From FEN-1099 sp964511015 (GTDB lineage: Bacteria > Lernaellota > Lernaellaia > Lernaellales > Lernaellaceae), in the NCBI GenBank assembly GCA_964511015.1, contig CAZEDX010000012.1, positions 1 to 64,000 on the forward strand: a stretch of 64,000 nucleotides of DNA, read 5' to 3'. Shown here one piece after another: positions 24,558 to 33,346 of the stretch; the stretch's first letter is position 1; each line of letters starts with the position of its first letter. The translations under genes and the position numbers were made by a program. The notes under the pieces are model-generated. The model had not been told where the DNA came from. It saw only the letters and a program-made list of their open reading frames with translations, and did no database searches.

Positions 24558-25895
24558 TCAAGCCCTCCGCCCGAAGATCGACTCGCGCACCGAGCCGAGC
24601 ACGAATTTCGCCATGCGCCATTGCGCGCCGCGGTCGGCACGGCGGTGGGCGGCGATGCGTTCGCGGATGCCTTCGACCGGCGAATCGGGCGAGACGTAGA
24701 ACTTGGCTTGGAAACAATCGTCGTCGGCCGCGATCACGCCCTGGTCGACGGCAATCTGGCGTAGCGGCGTCTCTGGCTGCACGCGGAAACCGACGCCGGT
24801 GATGGTCATGATCGGCTTGATCTCGCGCGCGAGTTCCAACGTATGCTGGACCGTGTCGAGTGTTTCACCCGGCGCGCCGAACATCAGCCCGAGCATGCAA
24901 CCCATCTTGGCTTCGTGGAGCAGGCGCGCCGCGCTCACGACGTCGGCCGAGCGGTAATGCGGCTGGTTGCGTTCGAGCACGCTGTCGGCCAGCGTCGAAC
25001 CGAACAGCATCGGCGCGCTACAACCAGCGCGGCACATCAGGCGCGCCATTTCCGCGTCAAACTCGCCCGGTTCGATGATGCAACCGAAGAATAGACCGAG
25101 CTTGGCCTCGATTAGCCGGGCCATCAGTTCCTTGCCGTAGTCGAGCGGACGGTTGATGCCCGAATTGACCAACCACAGCGACCGCGCTTTGTGCCGCGAT
25201 TTCAGCTCGGCGATTTCGGCAACCACCTGACGCACCTCCCGCAGCACGTAGTCGCGGCCAAAAGAGCGGTGCGCATCGCAGAACGAGCAGCCGTGCGGGC
25301 AGCCGCTGTGCGTAACCACCCCGCAGTCGTAGTAGCCCTTGCGGTAGGCCTTCAACGAGATCCACTCATGGCCGCCCCATTTCATGCCGTGGTAGCCGCG
25401 GATCGTGTATGGGTTTCGGTGCACGCCGCCGGCGTTTTCATACACCAGCCCCGGCACGGTCAGGTCGGGCGCGCCGTGACGCAACGAATTGACGAACTGC
25501 ACGATCGGCTCCACATCGTCGCCAGCGTACGCGTAGTCGGCGCCGAGCAGGGCGCGAATCTGCACCGGGAATGTCGTGACCGCCGTTCCCCCGAGCAACA
25601 ACGGGGCCTTGGTGTGCTGTTTGACCAGCGTCGCCAACGGCACGATCTCGTCGAGCGGGCGGTCCAGCTCCGCCATCATCTGGTTGTCGACGTTGCGAAT
25701 CGAAAAACACACCAGTTCCGGAGAGGTTTCAGCCAGCGCCGCGGCCAGCCGCTTCGCCGGCTCCTTCTCGTGCATTAAATCGACGAAAGTGACCTGGTGG
25801 CCGGCCTGTCGCAACCGGTGGGCCACCAATAGTGCGCCGATGGGCGCCGGACAAAGCATTCTATTACGGTTGGTATAGACGACCATGATCCGCAT
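24558..25895 (-). CDS. B12-binding-domain radical SAM protein
   Basis: 445 residues from the ATG at 25895, preceded by AAGGAG at eight bases; a longer frame to 26066 has no ribosome site. The N-terminal 150 residues resemble a cobalamin-binding Rossmann domain (RIMVVYTNRN...CPAPIGALLVAHRLRQAGHQVTFVDL), although the DxHxxG motif is not obvious. The radical SAM core has the cluster motif in SGCPHGCSFCD (CxxxCxxC), then LWLVNSGINRP, IEPGEFDAEMARLMCRAGC and MFGAPGETLDTVQHTLELA. These enzymes cleave SAM to a deoxyadenosyl radical or methylate substrates. Substrate unknown. The gene is convergent with the MlaD gene (1 bp apart) and has no operon partner. Confidence 0.9.
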   Translation of the reverse strand: MRIMVVYTNRNRMLCPAPIGALLVAHRLRQAGHQVTFVDLMHEKEPAKRLAAALAETSPELVCFSIRNVDNQMMAELDRPLDEIVPLATLVKQHTKAPLLLGGTAVTTFPVQIRALLGADYAYAGDDVEPIVQFVNSLRHGAPDLTVPGLVYENAGGVHRNPYTIRGYHGMKWGGHEWISLKAYRKGYYDCGVVTHSGCPHGCSFCDAHRSFGRDYVLREVRQVVAEIAELKSRHKARSLWLVNSGINRPLDYGKELMARLIEAKLGLFFGCIIEPGEFDAEMARLMCRAGCSAPMLFGSTLADSVLERNQPHYRSADVVSAARLLHEAKMGCMLGLMFGAPGETLDTVQHTLELAREIKPIMTITGVGFRVQPETPLRQIAVDQGVIAADDDCFQAKFYVSPDSPVEGIRERIAAHRRADRGAQWRMAKFVLGSVRESIFGRRA

Positions 25896-26059
25896 GAAAT
25901 CGGCTCCTTGGCCATGGTACGCCGCCAGATTCGGGTGCCGCCAAGGCAAAGTCAACACGCCTGCCGACGGCCCTGGACCCTGCCCCCCGGTCCCTGCTAG
26001 TATTTGGCCGCCGGTGGATACCGGGGTTTTGTCTGTTTCAATCCGAGGCACGAATTCGC

Positions 26060-27187
26060 ATGGCAAAGAAGACCAATCCTGAGGACAAGTCCAACGTCGC
26101 GCCGACCAAAGGTGGCGCGACGAACACCGAAAAGCCCGTCGAAAAAAAGGAACGCAAACGCGTCATCGCCGGGACCGTCGAAACACCGAGCATCATCGTT
26201 CCGTTGATGATTTGGGGCGCCCTGTTTGTCGTTTGCTACACCCTGGCCGCCGTCGACCACAAGCTGTTTGGACGGGAGTTCGACGGAGTGCTGATGTTGA
26301 TCGCGGGACTGGCAACGGTCGTGTTTGCGGTCGTGGTGCCCGTCTATCGCAACCGACGCCTGCTCACCAAGCCCTTTGCCAAAGGGTTGGTGTTCGGCCT
26401 GGCCGTGTTGACGCTCTTGGTCGGCGTGTACGCGGTGTGGGCGGGCGCCAACTTCGGCCGTCCCCTGGCTCGCGGCGAGGTGCGGCCGGGTGAAAAGATC
26501 GAATTTACCGTCCCGGGCTCCTACTACCGCCTGTTTGTGCGCGGCTTCTTCCCGCCTCCCCAACCGGAAGCGACTCCCGAACCCGCCCTGCCCGGAAAGC
26601 CAACCCCAACACCCAGCCGCAAGCCGGCCACCTTCAAGCTCACCGGCAATTACTCCGTGCGGATTTCGGCGGCACAGACCAACGAAGTGGTAAAAGACTA
26701 CACTGGCACCTTTGAAGACCGGCAGACGTACCGTCGCGTGTCGAAGCGCGGTCGTGACTACGTGCACGTGCTGAAAACGACCGAACTGAACGACTTGTTG
26801 TTGCCGCGGCCCGGCGCCTACCAGATTTCGGTGCTGACCCTGGATCAGAAACTCGAACAGAAAATCGAATACGCGATCTACCAGAAACGGCAGTTCGCGA
26901 CGCCGGTCTTCCTGCTCGGCTTGATCGCGGCGTTCCTGCTCGGACTGATCGACCACCTGGCGCGGCCGTTGCGCGTCGGCACTTACTTTGCGGTCTATTC
27001 CGGCCTGACCTATGGCTTCGGCGGGTACCTGTTGATGACCGCGAATCCCATCAACCCTTTCAGCACGTTGGCGGTCGCAATCCTCGTCGGCTTCGTCATG
27101 GGCGGTTCGATGGCCTACGCCATCTTCACGCTCGCCGGCAAGGCGTATGACTCCATCGCGCGAAAATACAGGTTGTCGCTCGGTTGA
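26060..27187 (+). CDS. Hypothetical multi-pass membrane protein
   Basis: 375 residues. A charged, Lys-rich N-terminus (residues 1-38) precedes three transmembrane segments (about 44-65, 77-96 and 111-131), a 140-residue extracytoplasmic domain with a Pro-rich stretch (PPPQPEATPEP) and a beta-sandwich-like region (FKLTGNYSVRISAAQ), and three more membrane segments near the C-terminus. No family is recognised. The next gene, a peptidase, starts 20 bp after its stop, so they may be co-transcribed; the functional link is unclear. Confidence 0.8.
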   Translation: MAKKTNPEDKSNVAPTKGGATNTEKPVEKKERKRVIAGTVETPSIIVPLMIWGALFVVCYTLAAVDHKLFGREFDGVLMLIAGLATVVFAVVVPVYRNRRLLTKPFAKGLVFGLAVLTLLVGVYAVWAGANFGRPLARGEVRPGEKIEFTVPGSYYRLFVRGFFPPPQPEATPEPALPGKPTPTPSRKPATFKLTGNYSVRISAAQTNEVVKDYTGTFEDRQTYRRVSKRGRDYVHVLKTTELNDLLLPRPGAYQISVLTLDQKLEQKIEYAIYQKRQFATPVFLLGLIAAFLLGLIDHLARPLRVGTYFAVYSGLTYGFGGYLLMTANPINPFSTLAVAILVGFVMGGSMAYAIFTLAGKAYDSIARKYRLSLG

Positions 27188-27207
27188 GCGGCGAAGGAGG
27201 CACTCCG

Positions 27208-28575
27208 ATGGAAAATCTGTTTCAAATTGTGGACCAACGGCTCGATGGTTTCATCGAGCAGCTCAAAACCCTCCTGGCGATGCCGAGCATCAGCGCCGAT
27301 CCGGAAAAGAAACAGGCGACCGCCGATACGGCGCAGTGGCTGGCCGATCACCTGAAATCGATCGGCTTCCCCAAGGTCGAAATCTTCCCGACCGAAGGGC
27401 ACCCGATTCTGTTCGCGCACTACCCCGGCCCGGCCGGCGCGCCGACCCTGTTGATCTACGGCCATTACGACGTGCAACCGGTCGATCCGCTCAACGAGTG
27501 GACCACCCCGCCGTTCCAGGCCGACATCCGCGACGGCAAGATCTACGCCCGCGGCGCGGCCGACGACAAAGGCCAGCTCTTCGCGCACATCAAAGCAATC
27601 GATGTCATGCTGCGGGAAACCGGGGCGCTGCCGGTGTCGGTTAAATTGCTGCTGGAAGGCGAAGAAGAAATCGGCAGCGACGCATTGGGCAAGTGGCTGC
27701 CGAGCCACGTGGAATTGCTCCGGAGCGATGTGCTGCTCATCTCCGACGGCGGCATGATCGCCAAAGGCCAGCCGTCGATCGACTACGGTCTGCGCGGCTT
27801 GGTCTACATGCAGGTCGAGGTCGAGGCGGCCAAGACCGATCTGCACTCGGGCAGCTTCGGCGGCGCGATCGCCAACCCGATCAACGTGCTGGCCGACATT
27901 CTCTCGTCGATGAAAGACAAACAGAACCGGGTCAAGATCAAGGGATTCTACGACGATGTGCTGCCGATCACGCCGGAGGAAAAGGAGAACTTCGCCAAGC
28001 TGCCGCACAGCGACCGCGCGTTCCTCAAAGAGACCGGCGCGCCGAAGCTGTTCGGCGAAAAAGGCTACAGCACGCTTGAGCGCAAGAGCGCCCGGCCGAC
28101 GCTCGACGCCAACGGCTTCTGGGGCGGCTTCATGGGCCAGGGCGCCAAGACCGTGCTGCCCGCGCGGGCCGGCATGAAGGTCAGCATGCGCCTGGTGCCG
28201 AACCAGGATCCGAAAAAGATCGCCGACGCCTTTCGCGCGCACGTGGAAAAGGTGGCGCCCAAGGCGGTGCGGGTGAAGGTCAGCGAGTTCCAGGGCGGCC
28301 TGCCGTTCATCTGCCCGCTTACCGAACCGGCATTGCAGAAGGCGGCCAAGGCGCTGGAAATCGTCTTCGGCAAGGAGTGCCTCTTCGGTCGCGAAGGCGG
28401 CTCGATTCCCATCGTCGCCGACTTCTCCGCGTTGCTGAAGGTGCCGGTCGTGTTGATGGGCTTCGGTCTGCCGAACGAAAACGCGCACGCGCCGAACGAG
28501 AATTTCGATCTGGACAACTTCCGCAAAGGCATCAAGGCCAGCATTGCCTACATGCATCTGCTGGCGCAAAAATAG
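27208..28575 (+). CDS. M20 family metallopeptidase (dipeptidase type)
   Basis: 455 residues from the ATG at 27208, seven bases after AAGGAGG; an in-frame TTG at 27184 is less likely. The family uses two zinc ions. Ligand motifs are visible: GHYDVQPVD, GAADDKGQ (bridging Asp), EGEEEIGS (catalytic Glu and metal Glu) and NENAHAPNE (C-terminal His). SIDYGLRGLVYMQVEVE and LHSGSFGGAIANPINVL match the lid domain of the carnosinase/DapE-like dipeptidases. Cytosolic, since no signal peptide is seen. Likely cuts dipeptides or N-acyl amino acids. A good terminator follows. Confidence 0.93.
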   Translation: MENLFQIVDQRLDGFIEQLKTLLAMPSISADPEKKQATADTAQWLADHLKSIGFPKVEIFPTEGHPILFAHYPGPAGAPTLLIYGHYDVQPVDPLNEWTTPPFQADIRDGKIYARGAADDKGQLFAHIKAIDVMLRETGALPVSVKLLLEGEEEIGSDALGKWLPSHVELLRSDVLLISDGGMIAKGQPSIDYGLRGLVYMQVEVEAAKTDLHSGSFGGAIANPINVLADILSSMKDKQNRVKIKGFYDDVLPITPEEKENFAKLPHSDRAFLKETGAPKLFGEKGYSTLERKSARPTLDANGFWGGFMGQGAKTVLPARAGMKVSMRLVPNQDPKKIADAFRAHVEKVAPKAVRVKVSEFQGGLPFICPLTEPALQKAAKALEIVFGKECLFGREGGSIPIVADFSALLKVPVVLMGFGLPNENAHAPNENFDLDNFRKGIKASIAYMHLLAQK

Positions 28576-28600
28576 CGCGACATTCTCCGTCGAACATCCG

Positions 28601-28632
28601 GGGCGGGCCGATGGGCTCGCCCTTTCCTTTTC
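28601..28632 (+). terminator. Rho-independent terminator after the M20 peptidase gene
   Basis: GGGCGGGCC pairs with GGCTCGCCC (one G-T pair) around loop GATG, followed by TTTCCTTTTC. It separates the rightward peptidase from the leftward polysaccharide operon. Confidence 0.75.
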
Positions 28633-28636
28633 GACT

Positions 28637-29650
28637 TCAGGTCGCCAGGCCGGTGAGCAGTAGTTCCAAGCCGCTGGCGCGCGCGGCGACATCCTGGTGC
28701 ACGCCGATACGCGGCAACGCGTGCAGGTCGATCGGCGGGTCGGCAAAACCGGAGGTGGTGGTCAACGCGCAGGTGAAGCCGCAAGCCTTGGCCAGCCGCC
28801 GCACGCCTTCGTCGTGGTTGCCGTTGGGGTAGCAAAGGCTCGTCGCGGGCTTGCCGATTTGCTCGGCGATCGTGCGGCGGCTCTCTTCGAGTTCAACCTT
28901 GCCCATCGCCAAGTCTATCTCGGTCAGCATCACGTGCGTGGCGGTGTGACTTCCGACCTCAAACACGTCGCCGGCCATGCGGCGCAACTCATCCCAATCG
29001 ACCAACTCGCGGTCGGTGCGCGGCTTGAACGCGGCCAGTTCCACCAGCTTGTCGATGGTGACTTCGCGCCGCTCCGGCGGCTGCTCTTTGCAGGCCGCCA
29101 ACACCGCCGCGATGAACGCCGGCCGCGACAGGCGCTGCGCCAACAGACTGGCGACAAAGAAGGTCTCGCCCATCGGCTTCACCGCCAGCACGCAATCGGC
29201 CGTATGCCAGATCTCCGCGGCGGCTTCGGCGGCCCGCGAGAACCAGAAGCGCTCGCGCGAACCGACCAGCGCCGTCGGCACAAAAACCGTGGCCGGCAGT
29301 CCAGCGCGTTTGAGCAGCGGATAGGCCGTCTGGTAGGTGTCGAGCCAGCCGTCGTCGAAAGTCAGCACCACCGTGCCGCGTGGAGTCTCCTCGCCGGTCA
29401 GCCGTTGCCGGACCAATGTGTCGAGCGGCACGACGTGGTACCGGCGACCGAGCAGTTCGAGATGTGCGGCGAACGCCTCGCGGGAAACGGCCATGCCCGG
29501 CTCAAGTGTGTCGATATCATAGAGGGCCGGGTCGATCACGCGGTGATAGGCGAGAATCGCCGCCCGCCCGCCGAACACCCGGTTCACCAGCGGCGCGATT
29601 CGCAGGCCGCCGATCGCCCCCGCCGCGGCGCGCCGCATGATGCGTTTCAT
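28637..29650 (-). CDS. Polysaccharide deacetylase (NodB fold)
   Basis: 337 residues from the ATG at 29650, which overlaps the previous stop (ATGA). The NodB motifs are complete: LTFDDGWLDTYQTAYPLL (motif 1, catalytic and metal Asp) and EVGSHTATHVMLTEI (motif 2, metal His pair). The N-terminus (AILAYHRVI) is that of cytoplasmic or membrane-associated deacetylases of exopolysaccharide loci; no signal peptide is obvious. It is the last gene of a six-gene surface-glycan operon, so removal of acetyl groups from the glycan or its precursor is likely. Confidence 0.92.
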   Translation of the reverse strand: MKRIMRRAAAGAIGGLRIAPLVNRVFGGRAAILAYHRVIDPALYDIDTLEPGMAVSREAFAAHLELLGRRYHVVPLDTLVRQRLTGEETPRGTVVLTFDDGWLDTYQTAYPLLKRAGLPATVFVPTALVGSRERFWFSRAAEAAAEIWHTADCVLAVKPMGETFFVASLLAQRLSRPAFIAAVLAACKEQPPERREVTIDKLVELAAFKPRTDRELVDWDELRRMAGDVFEVGSHTATHVMLTEIDLAMGKVELEESRRTIAEQIGKPATSLCYPNGNHDEGVRRLAKACGFTCALTTTSGFADPPIDLHALPRIGVHQDVAARASGLELLLTGLAT

Positions 29651-30865
29651 ACCCACCGGTCCGCCTTTCTGCGGCCCAGCGCCGCGCGCACCACCCGGTC
29701 GATGGTGTCGATGTCCGCCCGGGTCAGGCTGTCGACCAGCGGCAACGCGATCAGGCTTGCGGCCAGGCGCTCCGCGCCGGTGAACGGCGCCCCGCGCAGA
29801 TCGAGGTCGGCTTCGATGCCTGGAATCTGATGGACCGGCGCAGGGTACATCGCGGTCGCGCCGATGCCGGCCGCCTGCAACGCCGCCGTCAGTTCGTCAC
29901 GCCGCTCGGGTTCCGGCACCAACACCGGCCGGCGCAACCACGCCGGCACCGCGCCGCTGCGGGCGCGCGGTAGAGCCAGCGCATGGTGTTCGCCGAGCAC
30001 GCGGTCGATCATTTCGGCCAGTTGCCCGCGCCGCTGGTTGAGTCGGTCCAGCCGCTCCAGTACCCGCGTCGCCAGCGCCGCGCGCGCCGGCCCCATCGCC
30101 GGAGTGGGGAACTGCGGTTCGTAGACCGTGCGGCCGACGTGCACGCCCGGCAGGTTTTCCGCCAGGCCGAAGAAGGTCGGCGACATTAGCGTACTCATCG
30201 CCGCGCCTTTGCCCGCCACGCGCCAGGCCTCGGGCGCGGGCTCGCTGCGGAACTGATCGGCCACCGTCGCCAGCGCGCTAGCCAACTCGCTGTCGCGCAC
30301 CAGCGCGGCCCCGCCGCCGAGCGCGGTGATGTTCTTGCCGNNNNNNNNNNAAGCTGCAGATGCCGGCCTGTCCAAAGCCGCCGACCGCGTCGCCGCGCAA
30401 TGACGCGCCAAGCGCCTGGGCGGCGTCGTCGATGAGAAAGGCATCGTGCGCTTCGGCCAGCCCTTGCAGACGCGGCAGATCCCCCGGCAGGCCAAACAGA
30501 TTGGGCGAGACGACGGCCAGCACGTCCGACCAATCCAGGCGCGCCAACCGTTCGAGATCGTAATCGATCGTGCCCGGCACCATTTCGCCCGGCAGCACGC
30601 GCAGCCCGGCGCGCACCACCGCCGCCGGCACCGACCAGCAGGTGTAACCCGGCACCACCACCCGCCGCCGCTCGCGCAACCGCTGCATCGCCGTCAGCAG
30701 CGCCGCCAACGCCGCGCGGCCTGAGCCGAACAGGAACACGTCGGCACTGGGCACCCGGTTCTGCAGCGCGGCGGCCAGTTCGCTTTCGGCGGCCGGGCCG
30801 GCACGCAACGCCGCGAGCAGTTCGCGACTTTGCAGCGTCGTGCCGACCGGCGGAAGCTTGCGCAT
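29647..30865 (-). CDS. DegT/DnrJ-type sugar aminotransferase, split by a scaffold gap
   Basis: The gene starts at an ATG at 30865 with GAGGTG just upstream and runs to a stop at 29647 that overlaps the deacetylase start. Ten N at 30341-30350 break it, and the two parts are in different frames (off by one), so the gap length is wrong. A 6- or 9-base insert would restore one frame of about 405 residues. The first part has VPGYTCWSVPAAVVRAG and FLIDDAAQALGA; the second resumes with GKNITALGGGAALV, which carries the PLP Lys. The family transaminates nucleotide-linked keto sugars or peptides of glycan pathways. Real gene; the break is an assembly defect. Confidence 0.88.
30341..30350. other. Ten-N scaffold gap
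   Basis: A run of ten N inside the aminotransferase gene. It sits exactly in the segment before the PLP lysine (GICSF...GKN), and frame analysis says its true length must be a multiple of three. Confidence 0.95.
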
Positions 30866-30872
30866 GGTCACC

Positions 30873-31907
30873 TCACGGCAGATCGCGGGCGAGCCGCGGA
30901 CCGATCCAGTGCGTCAGGAACAACGGCAACCGCCGCCACACGCGGATGGCCAGCGCGAACTTCGGGTTGTTGGGATTCAGGCCGGGCATCTCGGTTCGGG
31001 TGAGCAGATGATACTGCCAGTACAAAGGCTCGATCTCGACGCCCCAGTACTTCTTGAACTGCTGGCTGCCGGTGTCCTTGGTCGACCGGCCGAAGTCGAC
31101 GCGCTTCATGCCGCGCGCCAGGGCGTCGCGCAATGCCGCCCAGTTCATCGCCGGGACGGGCGCATACTGGTTGCCCTTGCGGGTGCTGGCCGACCAGATG
31201 AAATGACAGGTGTCGCGGAAGTCGATCACCAGCTTTGCGCCGATCGGCCGGCCGCCGTGGCGGCTGACGTAGAAACGCGCGTCGTCGCCGAACGCCTCGC
31301 GCACGGCGGCGAACCAGCGGCGCGGCAGCACCGGCGTGCCGTGGTCGCGCTGATTCATCGAAAAGACGTAATAGAACTCGTCGAGGAGTTGCACACCGGT
31401 TTCGATTCTCACGCCGTTCTTCTCGGCCTTGCGCACCTTGTTGCGCACGTTCTGGTGCAGCTTCTTGGTCCAGAGTGTTTCTTCGTCGGGCGGCAGTAAC
31501 AGAATGCTGGTGACCTTGAAGTCGTTGGTCGGCAGTGCCTGCGCCGCCGGCACGCCTTGCCGGTGCCGGAACTCCACATACGCGCAATCGCTTTCACGGC
31601 CGATCCGTTCCGCCTCGGCCAGCAATGCGGCGGCGGCCTCGTCGTTCGCCGCGGCAACGCCGCCGTAGTTGAGAAACGGCAGGCTGACCGCCATGGTGCC
31701 GAAGAAGCGAGTGCGCAACACGAACAGCGGCAGCACACCCTGCACGCCGGCGTCGTCCTCGGCCAGCAAATAGGCCGGGGTGTGGCCGAATACGCCGGCG
31801 ATCACGTCGCGCCACGGTAGGCGGTGAAACACCGTCGCGGCCGGGCAACGGCGAACGAATTCTTCCCAGGCGGCGGTATCATTGGTGGTGAATTCGCGGA
31901 CGCGCAT
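30873..31907 (-). CDS. FemAB-like GNAT acyltransferase
   Basis: 344 residues from the ATG at 31907, which shares a base with the ligase stop (TGATG). The protein shows two GNAT-like halves. The first has FHRLPWRDVIAGVFGHTPAYLLAE; the middle has the helix NVRNKVRKAEKNGVRIE; the second has GGRPIGAKLVIDF, then FIWSASTRKGNQ and MKRVDFGRSTKDTGSQQFKKYWG. This pattern is typical of the FemAB family associated with exopolysaccharide (XrtA/PEP-CTERM type) loci, which probably transfer an acyl or aminoacyl group to a glycan or lipid carrier. It lies between the O-antigen ligase and the DegT aminotransferase, fully coupled. Confidence 0.9.
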   Translation of the reverse strand: MRVREFTTNDTAAWEEFVRRCPAATVFHRLPWRDVIAGVFGHTPAYLLAEDDAGVQGVLPLFVLRTRFFGTMAVSLPFLNYGGVAAANDEAAAALLAEAERIGRESDCAYVEFRHRQGVPAAQALPTNDFKVTSILLLPPDEETLWTKKLHQNVRNKVRKAEKNGVRIETGVQLLDEFYYVFSMNQRDHGTPVLPRRWFAAVREAFGDDARFYVSRHGGRPIGAKLVIDFRDTCHFIWSASTRKGNQYAPVPAMNWAALRDALARGMKRVDFGRSTKDTGSQQFKKYWGVEIEPLYWQYHLLTRTEMPGLNPNNPKFALAIRVWRRLPLFLTHWIGPRLARDLP

Positions 31908-33346
31908 CAGTCTTCCTCCACCTCGTCGATCATCGGCAGTTCCACCGCGTGGAACAACGCGAAGCGTTCCAGGCACGAGGTGAGCATAACCAGAAGGAAT
32001 AGGTGCGGGTAGTAGCTTACCGACAAGAACGCACCCGACACCATCCAGGCGATCAGGCTGGCCACAACTGCGGCGCGCACGCCGTGGTAGAACTTGTCGG
32101 CTATCGGATCGGCCAGCATGACCAGCCGCTGGCGCCAAACCATGTAAGCCAGGGAAACCACCAGACCGAGCAAGGTGACCACCCCCGCCAGACCGAGTTC
32201 CCCAAGTGTCTGCACGTAGACGCTATGCGCCTCGCGCCAGTTCGCGGCGATGGCGTCGGCGGGCTTGTACTCGCGGCCGTAGGCTTCGGAAAACACGCCC
32301 GCGCCGACGCCGAAGAACGGGTGGTCGGCAAACATATGCACGCCGGCGCGCCAGGCGTCGAGGCGTCCGCGCGCGCTCTCGTCCTGCTCGTAGTCCTTGA
32401 TGCTGGTCATGCGCTCGACGAAATCAGCCGGCGCCAGGGCCAGGAACAGAATCGAAGCAACGGTCAGACCGACCAGCGCCAGGAACACGCCGAGCATGTA
32501 TTTTTTCGTCCGGACGGTCCAGATCAAGTACAGCGTCAGCAGCAGCGCGATCAGGCCGAGCGCGCCACCGCGTGAGTAGGTGCAACCGACGGCCAACATG
32601 CCGACCATGATTGCGTAGAGCAGCAGCATCTTCGAGAAGCGGCGCCTGGCGTGCGCGTACAGCGTAATCGCCCACGGCAAAATCACGTTCTGTGCCAGCG
32701 CAAAGTCGTTGCCGTCGCCTAGGAAGCCGCCGATCATGCCGCCCGAGCCGCCGTTGTCGACCCGCGTCCAGGGCTGCGTGAAAAAGCGGATGACCAACGC
32801 CGTCGACAGCCCGCCCATGATCAGCACCAGCGAGTACATGAAACTGCGCAGCCGCGGAAGAGTGTCGATTAGGTGCACGATGAGGTACGACATGAACACT
32901 GTGCGCGCCACTTCGGTCATCTTGTCCATCGACGCGCTACGGTAGTAGCTGCCCGGAATCGACAATATGATCGCGCCGAGGAACAGCACCATGAAGATCA
33001 TCGACGGGGTTAGAATCGGTTTCACCTGGCGATAGACGATGACCTGCAACGCGAAAGCCCCGGTAAGCAAAGCCACACCAAGCAGGGTCAGGCGCAGTGG
33101 CTCGAGCGCCGGCACCAGGTCACCGGGCCGCACGTACAACAGCGCGAGGTACAGCACCACGCCGTAGAACGGTTTGGACAGAATTGCCGCCATCATCGCA
33201 ATACCGATGAAGCCGACCAGCACGAAGAGCGGATCGACCAACAGCAGCAGGCCGCCCAACACGACCATCGCGCCGAAAAGGAACACGAACGGCGCGGCCG
33301 AACCCAACCGGCGCCAGACGAACAGAACCAGGTTCGGCTCGTTCAT
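31907..33346 (-). CDS. O-antigen ligase family membrane protein
   Basis: 479 residues and about eleven to twelve transmembrane segments. The extracytoplasmic loop carries the family signature around WREAHSVYVQTLGELGLAG with its conserved His, and YRSASMDKMTEVARTVFMSYL upstream. O-antigen ligases or Wzy-like proteins transfer glycan from undecaprenyl diphosphate to lipid A-core or to proteins. The start overlaps the flippase stop by four bases, and its stop overlaps the FemAB start, so the genes are translationally coupled. In this context ligation or polymerisation of the surface glycan is likely; whether the acceptor is lipid A, protein or another glycan is not told by sequence. Confidence 0.9.
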   Translation of the reverse strand: MNEPNLVLFVWRRLGSAAPFVFLFGAMVVLGGLLLLVDPLFVLVGFIGIAMMAAILSKPFYGVVLYLALLYVRPGDLVPALEPLRLTLLGVALLTGAFALQVIVYRQVKPILTPSMIFMVLFLGAIILSIPGSYYRSASMDKMTEVARTVFMSYLIVHLIDTLPRLRSFMYSLVLIMGGLSTALVIRFFTQPWTRVDNGGSGGMIGGFLGDGNDFALAQNVILPWAITLYAHARRRFSKMLLLYAIMVGMLAVGCTYSRGGALGLIALLLTLYLIWTVRTKKYMLGVFLALVGLTVASILFLALAPADFVERMTSIKDYEQDESARGRLDAWRAGVHMFADHPFFGVGAGVFSEAYGREYKPADAIAANWREAHSVYVQTLGELGLAGVVTLLGLVVSLAYMVWRQRLVMLADPIADKFYHGVRAAVVASLIAWMVSGAFLSVSYYPHLFLLVMLTSCLERFALFHAVELPMIDEVEED

